From Ardenticatenales bacterium (GTDB lineage Bacteria > Chloroflexota > Anaerolineae > Promineifilales > Promineifilaceae), in the NCBI GenBank assembly GCA_020634575.1, contig JACKBM010000048.1:1-52139 (forward strand): 52,139 nt of DNA, in the 5' to 3' direction. Both the position numbers and the translations under genes were made by a program. The number at the start of each line of letters is the position of its first letter. Position 1 is the first letter of the stretch. Below, in pieces: positions 7,375 through 14,658 of the stretch. Below the pieces are notes generated by a model. The model was not told where the DNA came from and did no database searches. It saw only the letters and a program-made list of their open reading frames with translations.

Positions 7375-8835
7375 CTACCCATACGCCAGGCTTAGCAGCC
7401 AGGGCGTCACGTACGCCTCCACAAAGGCCGCCAGTAACAGCAAAGGCAATACCAGCCCCACAAACACCCGGCCAAAGTCGGCAGCGGCCATCAGCCAGCT
7501 TTCACTGACCGTGACGCGCGGCGGTGGGGCGATGAAGACGGTGTGCCAGCGCAGAGCTGCCGCGGTCGCCAACAGCAGCGCCGGAATCTCGACAAGCCCG
7601 TGCGGCAGCAACGTCAGGACCAGAAAGCCCAGATTGCCGCCGCCAAACAGAGCGAACTGCCCGGCCACGTAACCAATAAGCAGCCAGGGCAGCATAAATA
7701 TCCCCAGCGCCGCTGTGCCCAGGGTAAAGATGCCCATAATGGCCGCCAGCAACATCACCCGGCTGTTCTGAACAAAGATCGACAGGGGCAGGCGCGAGGC
7801 GATGAGCTGCAGGCGGGCCAGATCGCCAGCATCCGGCCGGGTGCTGGTAACAATCTGGGCAAACTCCTCCGGCAATGGATAAACAGAGGCGAAGTAGTAG
7901 CCCAAAGCGAGACCGCCAATAAGCGCCACCATGGAAACCAGTAGCGGCAGACGCAATTGGCCCAGGAAGCCAAAGAGCGAACGGTACCAGCCGGCGATGC
8001 CCCGTTGAGCGGCTGGTTCAGCGGTCCGGCCGGTAAAACGCCCCCAGAACGTCCGCAATGCCCAGACAAAGCGAATCTGGTCGATATCCCGCCCCAGCAG
8101 CTCTTCCCGGTTAAACAACCGAATGCCCATGCGCACAAATACAACCAGTATCAGCAGCAACGCCAGGACCAGCCACCAGAGGCCGGCCCGGTTGCCCCAG
8201 AACATCATCGCCGCCTCAAACTGTATCAATAGCGCCATCGGCACGATGATGAAGCTGGCCAGCAGATTGGCTGCCCGCACACTGGTCGTCTGGCTGGAGA
8301 CCACCACTGCCCCGGCCACCATCACGATGGCCTGTATCGTTGTGAGCGTCATGATGAGCAGGAACAGCGAAAATGGGATCGACCAACCCACTGTTAAGGC
8401 AATACCGATGGAATAGACAGAAACGCCCAAATAGCTGGCCAGCAACGGCGGGATTAGCGCAGCCAACATCTTGCCCAGGTAAAGCTGGGTGTTGGTCAGC
8501 GGTGTCGCCAGCAGTGGCTCCAGGCTCTTACGCTCTTTTTCGCCGACAAATGTCTCCAGGGCGATGACCAGAGAAAACGAAGTGGGGAAGAAGCCAACAA
8601 TCATCAACAAGAAAGGAATCAACCGATCGCCGATGACTTCCGAATCGAATTCCAGTAAAAACGCCATGATTCGCTGGGCGGCAAAATTCATCAGGGCAGG
8701 GAAAATCAACGTCAGGAGCAGGATCGGGATGATGATACGCCAATCGCGGAAAGAATCGCGTAGCTCGCGCCGAGTGACGACGAGGGCCATGCGGACATCA
8801 TTTCGGGAGGGTGCGGGGCCGGTCAGTTGCATCAT
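7375..8835 (-). CDS. ABC-2 type transporter permease fused to a SpoIIM/DUF95 membrane domain
   Basis: 486 residues. The N-terminal half (about 1-250) is an ABC-2/NatB-like permease: RRELRDSFRDWRI, a helix, then FVGEKERKSLEPLLATPL, the typical EKERGT-like coupling helix motif of export permeases, and several more helices. The C-terminal half (about 290-486) matches the stage II sporulation M family: LPLLVSMVALIGGLALGYYF, NSRVMLLAAIMGIFTLG, LPHGLVEIPALLLATAAALR. The two domains are usually separate proteins; DUF95 genes often lie next to ABC exporters. Start overlaps the ATPase stop by four bases (ATGA); a second ATG at 8832 and one at 8790 are alternatives. Probably half of a dimeric exporter with the ATPase encoded just upstream. 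Confidence 0.85.
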   Translation of the reverse strand: MMQLTGPAPSRNDVRMALVVTRRELRDSFRDWRIIIPILLLTLIFPALMNFAAQRIMAFLLEFDSEVIGDRLIPFLLMIVGFFPTSFSLVIALETFVGEKERKSLEPLLATPLTNTQLYLGKMLAALIPPLLASYLGVSVYSIGIALTVGWSIPFSLFLLIMTLTTIQAIVMVAGAVVVSSQTTSVRAANLLASFIIVPMALLIQFEAAMMFWGNRAGLWWLVLALLLILVVFVRMGIRLFNREELLGRDIDQIRFVWALRTFWGRFTGRTAEPAAQRGIAGWYRSLFGFLGQLRLPLLVSMVALIGGLALGYYFASVYPLPEEFAQIVTSTRPDAGDLARLQLIASRLPLSIFVQNSRVMLLAAIMGIFTLGTAALGIFMLPWLLIGYVAGQFALFGGGNLGFLVLTLLPHGLVEIPALLLATAAALRWHTVFIAPPPRVTVSESWLMAAADFGRVFVGLVLPLLLLAAFVEAYVTPWLLSLAYG

Positions 8836-9752
8836 TCCCCCTTGGCGCCGACAACGCGCAGGTAGACGTCTTCCAGACTGGGTGTCACTTCGGTCAGGCT
8901 GACGACGCCGAGGCCGCGGTCGCTCAGCGCCCGAACCAGGGCCGGGTTGTTGCGGGTGGGGCTGCTGGTGCGAAAGCGGACCTGGTGGCCCTCGATCTGC
9001 TCCACAGTGACGAGATCGTCGAGATCCTGAAAATGGCCGTTGACCGGCCGGTCCGCCACCATGCTAAACACAGGCTCACCCAGCAATTGCTGCTTCAACT
9101 CCCGGCTCGTCCCCTGGGCCACAATCTGGCCCTGACGGATGATCGCGATTCGGTCCGCCAACAGCTCGGCCTCGCTCAAATTGTGGGTACAGAGGATCAC
9201 CGTGCGCCGGTCGGCCCGCAGCGCCAGGATCGCATCCCGCACCAGCTTGGCACTGTGTGGATCCATCGCCGAGGTGGGTTCGTCCAGCAGCAGCACCCGC
9301 GGGTCATGCAACATCGCCCGGATCAGGCCAACCTTCTGGCGCATCCCCTTGGAATAGGTGCCCAGGCGACGGTCAGCCGCATCCTCCATCGCGAAGCGGG
9401 CAAAGGCTGCCAGGCCACGCCGCTTGATCTCCGCATCGCTCAGCCCATAGAGTCGACCATAAAAGATAAGGTACTCCAGCCCGGTCATACGCTGGTACAG
9501 GCCGGGCTGCTCTGTCAACATGCCGATGGCCGTGCGGACCTGGTGCGCCTGTTCAACCACGTCGAAACCGGCCACGGTGGCTTGTCCGGTCGTGGGGCGC
9601 AGGATGGCGCTTAACATACGTACGGTCGTCGTCTTGCCCGCCCCGTTGGGGCCCAGCAAGGCCATCAGCTCGCCTTCGCCCACAGTCAAGCTGACATCGC
9701 GGACGGCGACGAACTCGTCAAAGGTCTTTCCCAAACCAGATGCTTCTATCAT
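8832..9752 (-). CDS. ABC transporter ATP-binding protein (NatA/DrrA-like)
   Basis: 306 residues. Walker A GPNGAGKTT is at about residues 34-42, the signature loop is YSKGMRQKV (in place of LSGGQ, common in export ATPases), Walker B is VLLLDEPTSAMDP, and the switch histidine is in LCTHNL. A C-terminal region of about 80 residues (DLDDLVTVEQIEGHQVRF ... VVSLTEVTPSLEDVYLRVVG) is the extension usual in this ABC-2 subfamily. It energises the permease that follows with a four-base overlap. The substrate is unknown; sodium, lipid or drug export are all seen in the family. Confidence 0.92.
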   Translation of the reverse strand: MIEASGLGKTFDEFVAVRDVSLTVGEGELMALLGPNGAGKTTTVRMLSAILRPTTGQATVAGFDVVEQAHQVRTAIGMLTEQPGLYQRMTGLEYLIFYGRLYGLSDAEIKRRGLAAFARFAMEDAADRRLGTYSKGMRQKVGLIRAMLHDPRVLLLDEPTSAMDPHSAKLVRDAILALRADRRTVILCTHNLSEAELLADRIAIIRQGQIVAQGTSRELKQQLLGEPVFSMVADRPVNGHFQDLDDLVTVEQIEGHQVRFRTSSPTRNNPALVRALSDRGLGVVSLTEVTPSLEDVYLRVVGAKGE

Positions 9753-9940
9753 GTCTTTCCTGAGGGCGCGGCTCCAGCGCCCGGCAATTGAGGTTGGCTA
9801 CGATGTTGGCGGGTTCTGCGCTCGCCCCATTGTCAATGCCCGCCACTGGTGATGGCGACAAACGCAACTATTACCCTAACACATTCATGTGCCGTTTTGT
9901 GACACCCGGGTGCTTGCTCCCACCAGGCGGTACATAGCGA

Positions 9941-10041
9941 GGTTCGTAGTAACCGCTTTAGCGTTCAACGTTCATCGGGTTTCTCGCTGGCCAGCGCCAA
10001 ACTTGAGCTGCTGGTGAACGCTAAAGCGTTTACTGCGAACC
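9941..10041. repeat. Palindromic repeat element with 27-base imperfect inverted ends
   Basis: Arm 9941-9967 and arm 10015-10041 are complementary at 25 of 27 positions, separated by 47 bases. Each arm contains a smaller palindrome, CGCTTTAGCG / CGCTAAAGCG. The 3' arm contains the last three sense codons and the TAA stop of lgt, so the element appears to have joined the end of that gene. The arm sequence resembles dispersed GGTTCGTAGTAA-type repeats I associate with this group of Chloroflexota; no second copy was seen in this window. Size and structure fit a MITE or REP-like element. It fills most of the 277-base space between lgt and the ABC ATPase gene; the remainder (9753-9940) shows nothing recognisable. 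Confidence 0.75.
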
Positions 10042-11244
10042 GGAAGCGCCATTCACGGCGCTTTTGGCGCGTAGCCGGCGCAGCCCCATCCAGATGCCCA
10101 TGGCCAGGGCGACCAGCAGCGAAACCACGGTCGCGACCGGCAGGCCCAGGTCGATGCTGCCTAACTGCATCGTGCGGCTGTCCAGGCGAACCAGTTCCAG
10201 CAGCACCCGCCCGATGGCGTAGGCGCTCATGTAAAGGGCAAAAAGCTCACCCTGCCGCAGTGCGTTTGTACGCCGTTTGGCCAGCCAGTACAAGAGTAGA
10301 AAGGTACCAAGGCTCCAAAGGGATTCATAGAGAAAAGCCGGGTGAAAGCGCTCAAACTCGATGTAAGCGTCGAGCCGGTGTTCAAAATCAATGTAAAGTG
10401 CCCAGGGTACCTGCGTGGGCCGGCCGTATAGCTCCTGGTTGAGAAAGTTTCCCCACCGGCCGATCACCTGCCCCAACGCCGCCCCCACGGCAGCCAGATC
10501 CAGCCAGCCCAGTGCCGGCAGACGTCGCTGGCGAGTATAGATCAAAATCCCCAGCGCCCCGCCAGCCAGGCCACCATAAATCCCCAGGCCGCCCCGGCGC
10601 AAATTTATCAGCTGTAAGGGCTGGCGAAAATAGTCCGCCGCCGTCTCAATGCCGAAAGCAGCCATGCTGGGCGAGGGTGTCAGCACATGGTAGAGGCGCG
10701 CCCCGATGATGGCCAGGATCAGGGTCCAGAGCAGCCCATTCCAGGCATGTTCCGGCCACCAGTTGTACCAGGGCGGGTTATCCAGCCATTCTGGTTGGAT
10801 CGCCTCAGCCTCGTCCAGCACATGACGCAGTTCGTCCAGCTCGGCCGGCCGCAACCCTAAACTTTGCGGCTGCCAGCCATAACGAAGCAGCAGATCGCCT
10901 AAGGTCGTGATCTTGACCGTTGCCAGATGCTGTTTGAGTTCAATGGGCCAATCCAGCGTGGCAATAGGTTGTTCCCTCAGTTCAGTCGGCACTGTGGCTG
11001 CCAACGCCGCCAGACTGCGCTCGCGGGCGAGCCGGCTGGCCACATAGGCGCCCAGGGCAATGCCGCCCATGATGAGGAAACCGTACCAATAAACATCCAG
11101 GCCAAAAAGGGAAAAAATGACGTTGCTGGGGGTGACGCCCGTTGCCAGGTGGCGTCCATACACGACCAGGCCAATCAGCGCCAGGGCAGCCAGAACAAAC
11201 CAATGCTTTTCAATCTGTCTCAGGGAGCCGGAACGGTTGTTCAT
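10030..11244 (-). CDS. lgt: Prolipoprotein diacylglyceryl transferase with inserted helical domain
   Basis: 404 residues, over 100 more than most Lgt. Family features are VYWYGFLIMGG (residues 51-61), the signature IGRWGNFLNQELYGRPT (261-277), HPAFLYES (301-308) and the late RVLLELVRLD. Lgt moves diacylglycerol from phosphatidylglycerol to the lipobox cysteine of prolipoproteins at the outer face of the membrane. The extra length is a soluble segment at about residues 85-165; residues 94-145 look like the helix-hairpin-helix domain of RNA polymerase alpha C-terminal domains (ITTLGDLLLRYG then LGLRPAELDELRHVL). The start is the ATG at 11244, which overlaps the preceding stop by four bases; longer frames upstream belong to the other gene. 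The last codons GSQ-stop come from a palindromic repeat. Confidence 0.93.
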   Translation of the reverse strand: MNNRSGSLRQIEKHWFVLAALALIGLVVYGRHLATGVTPSNVIFSLFGLDVYWYGFLIMGGIALGAYVASRLARERSLAALAATVPTELREQPIATLDWPIELKQHLATVKITTLGDLLLRYGWQPQSLGLRPAELDELRHVLDEAEAIQPEWLDNPPWYNWWPEHAWNGLLWTLILAIIGARLYHVLTPSPSMAAFGIETAADYFRQPLQLINLRRGGLGIYGGLAGGALGILIYTRQRRLPALGWLDLAAVGAALGQVIGRWGNFLNQELYGRPTQVPWALYIDFEHRLDAYIEFERFHPAFLYESLWSLGTFLLLYWLAKRRTNALRQGELFALYMSAYAIGRVLLELVRLDSRTMQLGSIDLGLPVATVVSLLVALAMGIWMGLRRLRAKSAVNGASGSQ

Positions 11245-11870
11245 CCTTCGCGGGTCTGCCGCCAGACATGCCACATCCGCTGGCCAACGGTGACGAAGGT
11301 CCCCAGCGCCAGGATGATGAGTGTCCACTGCGGCAGATTCAAAATCAGCGTGACAATAAGAATGGTATACCGTTCGACGCGACCAAAAAGGCCAACTTTG
11401 CACGATATGCCCAGCCCCTCGGCGCGGGCTCGCGCATAACTGACCATCAGCGAACCGGTCAGCGCCGCATACCCAACCAGCATCATGAGTTGATCACCCT
11501 GGCTGGAATAGTAATAAAGGAAGCCGGCAAACAGAAAGATCTCGGCGATCCGGTCCAGGGTCGAATCCAGGAAGCTGCCAAAGCCGCCCTTTGTCATACC
11601 CAGCTTGCGGGCCAGGGCGCCATCAAAAGCATCCAGGGGGGCGATAAAAAAGATGGCCACGGCTGCCCACTGCATCTCGCCCCGGGCAATGAGCCAGGCA
11701 AAGAAAATATGGGCCAGCATGCCGGTCACGGTTAGCAGATTGGGAGAAAGCTTGAGGCGCGCCATCACCCCGGCAATGGGATCGATGAAAAAGTGTGTGC
11801 GGGCACGAAGGTGATCGGTTAAGGTGGGCTTCTCGGCGGAAGCCGCTTTGGTTGAACTTTGGGCGCTCAT
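11241..11870 (-). CDS. CDP-alcohol phosphatidyltransferase (PgsA/PIS-like)
   Basis: 209 residues. The catalytic signature DGALARKLGMTKGGFGSFLD followed by STLDR fits D-G-x2-A-R-x8-G-x3-D-x3-D with all acidic residues present. Five to six hydrophobic segments follow. The KGGFGSFLDSTLDRIAE variant and the cytoplasmic N-terminal arm with DHLRARTHFFIDPIAGVMARL resemble archaeal and actinobacterial inositol-phosphate phosphatidyltransferases as well as PgsA. A phosphatidylglycerol- or phosphatidylinositol-phosphate synthase role is plausible, and coupling to lgt, which uses phosphatidylglycerol, tips the balance slightly to PgsA. The acceptor alcohol is not resolved. Confidence 0.85.
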   Translation of the reverse strand: MSAQSSTKAASAEKPTLTDHLRARTHFFIDPIAGVMARLKLSPNLLTVTGMLAHIFFAWLIARGEMQWAAVAIFFIAPLDAFDGALARKLGMTKGGFGSFLDSTLDRIAEIFLFAGFLYYYSSQGDQLMMLVGYAALTGSLMVSYARARAEGLGISCKVGLFGRVERYTILIVTLILNLPQWTLIILALGTFVTVGQRMWHVWRQTREG

Positions 11871-11946
11871 GCGCTGATGCTATCGGAACGCACAACCCCT
11901 GTCAAGGCAGCGACGTCCCTGTCTCATACAGGCCACAAAGTTCGGC

Positions 11947-12267
11947 CTAGGCGCCATCAGGAAGTTGTATCCAAATCAGGCCGTCGCGGAGCTCAACAGC
12001 GTAACGACGCAGGCGGTAATTTTCGTCGGCGGGGTAGAGACAGCGACCTGATTCAAGGTCAAATTTATAGCCATGTTTGGGGCAGGTGATCCGGCGACGA
12101 TAGAGGTCGCCTGTCGTGAGATCAGCCGCGGCGTGAGGACAGGTCCGGCTGATGGCCATGGGTTCATCGTCAGCCAGCAGCAGGAGCAGCGACTGTCCGC
12201 CCAGGTCAATGGGAGTAGGAGCGTCAGCGTTGAGTTGGGTGGGGGTGAGACCGGCCGGTAACCACAT
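11947..12267 (-). CDS. Rieske [2Fe-2S] ferredoxin-like protein
   Basis: 106 residues with a complete Rieske motif: CPHAAADL, 16 residues after the histidine, then CPKHGYKFD, giving the Cys-x-His and Cys-x2-His ligands of the cluster. There is no signal peptide or membrane helix, so it is a soluble ferredoxin-type or NirD-like electron carrier. Its ATG (12267) lies two bases after the stop of the TlpA-like gene, with GGAG upstream; a GTG at 12273 overlapping that stop is the alternative. The link suggests a shared redox task, but partners are unknown. Confidence 0.9.
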   Translation of the reverse strand: MWLPAGLTPTQLNADAPTPIDLGGQSLLLLLADDEPMAISRTCPHAAADLTTGDLYRRRITCPKHGYKFDLESGRCLYPADENYRLRRYAVELRDGLIWIQLPDGA

Positions 12268-12269
12268 CG

Positions 12270-12863
12270 TCACTCCGCCTCTGGCGCCGGCTCAGGTTCA
12301 GCCATCAAGAACTGAATAGCTGCCTCGGTCCGCTCATAATCACCCTCGCCAATCTTCTGGTAACGGATGTGCCCAGTCTTGTCGATGAGATAAATCGTGG
12401 GCCAGAAGCGCTGGTTGTAGGCGCCCCAGGTCAACCGCTCATTGTCGATGGCGATAGGAAATGTGATCTCCAGATCGCTGGCCGCCTGACGCACGTTTTC
12501 GATCTCCCGCTCGTAGCTGAATTCGGGGTAATGGACGCTGATCACCTGAAAATCTGCACCGCTGTAACTTTGTTGCCATTCCCTGACCCAGGGAAGTACG
12601 CGTTTGCAATTAATTCAGCCAAAGGTCCAGAATTTGAGCAGGACGACCTTGCCCCGCTGCGAGGCAATGGTATACGGTTCCTCCGCATTGAGCCAGACCT
12701 CATTGAGGATTTCCGGGGCCGGACCCATATCCGGCAAGTCAGCGACAGTAATCCGGGGGAGGATGGGGGCTGAGGCAGCGGGCGGCGCGCTCGTTTCGTC
12801 CTGGCGACAGGCGACCAGGATCAACAAGAACAGTAAACCAGCCAAAAATGTTAGCAAGCGCAT
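12270..12863 (-). CDS. TlpA/DipZ-like lipoprotein thioredoxin with in-frame UGA at the active site (candidate selenoprotein)
   Basis: Read through one in-frame TGA (12617-12615), this is a 197-residue protein. Lipobox LVAC with Cys19 marks it as a lipoprotein outside the membrane. Residues 70-90 read RGKVVLLKFWTFG, then UGA, then INCKRVLPW: relatives have FWTYxCINC here, so the UGA replaces the first cysteine of the CxxC (U83-I-N-C86). The rest of the thioredoxin fold is intact in the same frame (ISVHYPEFSYE, the cis-Pro stretch RFWPTIYLIDKTGHI). A SECIS-like hairpin lies 3' of the UGA. Selenocysteine is the favoured reading; a Cys-to-stop mutation or a sequencing error would give the same bases, and no selenocysteine machinery is visible here. 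Conventional gene calling would split it into 12615-12863 and 12270-12545. Confidence 0.75.
12579..12595 (-). promoter_or_regulatory. Candidate bacterial SECIS hairpin
   Basis: On the minus strand a perfect seven-base stem TTCCCTG/CAGGGAA closes the three-base loop GGT. The loop begins 26 bases after the UGA at 12617-12615. Known bacterial SECIS elements lie directly downstream of the UGA, with a G at the start of a small apical loop about 16-37 bases away, so place and shape both fit. A lower helix TTGC/GCAA with a lopsided internal loop is possible. Confidence 0.6.
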
Positions 12864-12972
12864 CGTGTCCCCTCACTTGAGGTAGCTGACGGCCCAACGC
12901 CTCAGTGACGGCGACGGGCAAAATATGCGCTCATTGTAGGCAGCAAATGTTACAGGGAAATAACAAGACGGC

Positions 12973-14601
12973 TTAGAAGTCGTCGATGAACAGCCCCAGC
13001 TGAGCCGTCGCCAGGCGCAGCTCTTCCCACTGGCCTTCCTTGACCAGGACGGCAAAATCTCCCAGGCTCTCGCCCAGGAAAGGTCGGGTACGGGCGTTGG
13101 CCCGCAGCTTCTCGAGGATTTCTGCGTCCTTGACGCGCAGGACGACAGTGCGCTGTAATCTGGCTTCCGGCCCATTCTCCGACCAGCGCTCGATGGCCCG
13201 TTTCACACTGGCGGGCACCGCAGTTTCGGAGGATCGCTCCAGAAAACCCAGCACCCGCGGGGCCGAAATCCCCTGCTCCTCGGCGCGGGCCATTGATTTG
13301 GGGGTGAGCAGGTAGCGATAGGGCGCACCCGGGGCAAAGGCTAGCGTATCGGCGATGCGGGAAGCCTGGAATCGGGTGTGCCGGTCGGTGTCAGCGGCAG
13401 CTTCCAGGACGCCATCACTGTTGACGACGAGCGGAGTGCCTTTTTCCTGGCTATCCGGCCGGTTCCCCTGCTGCCAGGCCAGGCCAGCCGTCGTCAGGCG
13501 AACCGCCTCCGGCCCAATATCGACCAGTCCTAACCAGTAGAGCGGGCCGCGCAACAGAAACTCCAGCAGGCGCCCCTCGACCTTATCCCAGTGGGCAAAG
13601 CCGCGCAGAAACGCGCCGCTCTCCAGTTCCTTGATGTACCAGCTGTCGTAATCCCCATCCGGCCGCTGAAAATCAGGCTGATTCTTTTTGATGGCGGTGA
13701 TCAGCTCAGCCAGCGGCACCCAATCCCCGTGCTGCGGCAGATATTCCTTCAGGGTTTGCCTGGCCAGCCTGGGATCATTGGCCCAACCGCTCCCCTCACA
13801 TTGCAGCCCCGGCGTATGGCGCAATTCATTGAAGCGACAAACTTCCCAGTTGCGGCCCAATTGGAATAGCTGGCGGTCGCGGTTGTATTTGAGCCAATCC
13901 GCCGCCGGGCGCGCCGGCCGCAGCCCCAGCTCCGTCTCCCGCAGGAGATGCCCATCCAGGGCGATGGCCAGCAGCAGCGTGAAGCGATCTCGATCCGGCC
14001 GGCGCAGATAGGGGGCCACCTCATCGTAGCAGGCCAGCGGCAAGGGGTCATTCTGGGCCAGGCAGAGCAGCGTCGTCAGGTCATCAACCGCATCGCGCAG
14101 GCCAGCTTCGTACTGAACGGGTTCCGGCGCCCGCGTAACCGGTTGGACGGCGGCCGGTGCCGGCGCAGCCTTTTTGGCCGGAAATTGGGCCAGGAACTCA
14201 TCCGGCAGGTAGAAAAACTCCACCATACCGTCGCCGGTTTCCTGGAAGTTGCGGTAGATAAAGCCGCGATACCAGAGCGCTTCGGCCGGGCTGACCGGGT
14301 CATACCAGGGTTCTTCCCGCTCCAGGGCGCCAGGGCCCATCAGGCGCACCTCGCCATGGTCGCGGGAGAAGGTGGCTACCGGCAAACGGCCGCCCGCGGC
14401 CAGCAACGCTTGAAACGCCGCCGCTTCCTCTGGGGGGAGATATTGGGTTTCCAGCTCCAGGTTAACCCCGGCAAATGCTTCCGCCAGCGCCGCTACGCAG
14501 CTCTTTTTGTCTGCCGCCAGCAGGTCCAGATCCATCCATTCGCCCAGCACGCGCAGGACGATGAGCTCATGGTCGTAAAGGGCTTGTTCAAGAGTTGGCA
14601 T
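12973..14601 (-). CDS. Helicase_C_3 (XPB/Ssl2-like helicase-associated) domain protein
   Basis: 542 residues, no signal peptide or membrane segment. The C-terminal part (about residues 385-535) matches the helicase-associated Helicase_C_3 domain: LVVNSDGVLEAAADTD, RYLLTPKSMARAEEQGISA, RVLGFLERSSETAVPASV, then VLRVKDAEILEKL. No Walker A or DEAD box is present, so it is not a helicase itself. The N-terminal two thirds is helical and acidic with a Pro/Ala linker near residue 150. Stand-alone proteins of this kind are common in Chloroflexota and Actinobacteria, and their role is unknown; DNA binding or partnering with an XPB-type helicase is possible. Confidence 0.72.
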   Translation of the reverse strand: MPTLEQALYDHELIVLRVLGEWMDLDLLAADKKSCVAALAEAFAGVNLELETQYLPPEEAAAFQALLAAGGRLPVATFSRDHGEVRLMGPGALEREEPWYDPVSPAEALWYRGFIYRNFQETGDGMVEFFYLPDEFLAQFPAKKAAPAPAAVQPVTRAPEPVQYEAGLRDAVDDLTTLLCLAQNDPLPLACYDEVAPYLRRPDRDRFTLLLAIALDGHLLRETELGLRPARPAADWLKYNRDRQLFQLGRNWEVCRFNELRHTPGLQCEGSGWANDPRLARQTLKEYLPQHGDWVPLAELITAIKKNQPDFQRPDGDYDSWYIKELESGAFLRGFAHWDKVEGRLLEFLLRGPLYWLGLVDIGPEAVRLTTAGLAWQQGNRPDSQEKGTPLVVNSDGVLEAAADTDRHTRFQASRIADTLAFAPGAPYRYLLTPKSMARAEEQGISAPRVLGFLERSSETAVPASVKRAIERWSENGPEARLQRTVVLRVKDAEILEKLRANARTRPFLGESLGDFAVLVKEGQWEELRLATAQLGLFIDDF

Positions 14602-14614
14602 GGGCTGTCTGGCG

Positions 14615-14649
14615 GGGTCACCGGCCGGTCTGGCACCAACCGGTGACCC
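14615..14649. repeat. Inverted repeat in the gap between the cytochrome and Helicase_C_3 genes
   Basis: Ten-base arms GGGTCACCGG (14615-14624) and CCGGTGACCC (14640-14649) with a 15-base loop. The arm again contains the CCGGCCGG octamer. Lacking a T-tract, it could be a weak terminator for the cytochrome gene, an attenuator, or simply a repeat. Confidence 0.5.
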
Positions 14650-14658
14650 GATTATCTG

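Noticed and set aside
8811..9614. 267-residue plus-strand frame
   Set aside because: Antisense to a clear ABC ATPase gene; His/Gln-rich composition typical of shadows in GC-rich DNA.
12270..12545. Separate 91-aa gene downstream of a separate 82-aa gene (12615-12863)
   Set aside because: Both are in the same frame and together make one thioredoxin-fold lipoprotein; the later piece has no ribosome site and would begin inside the fold.
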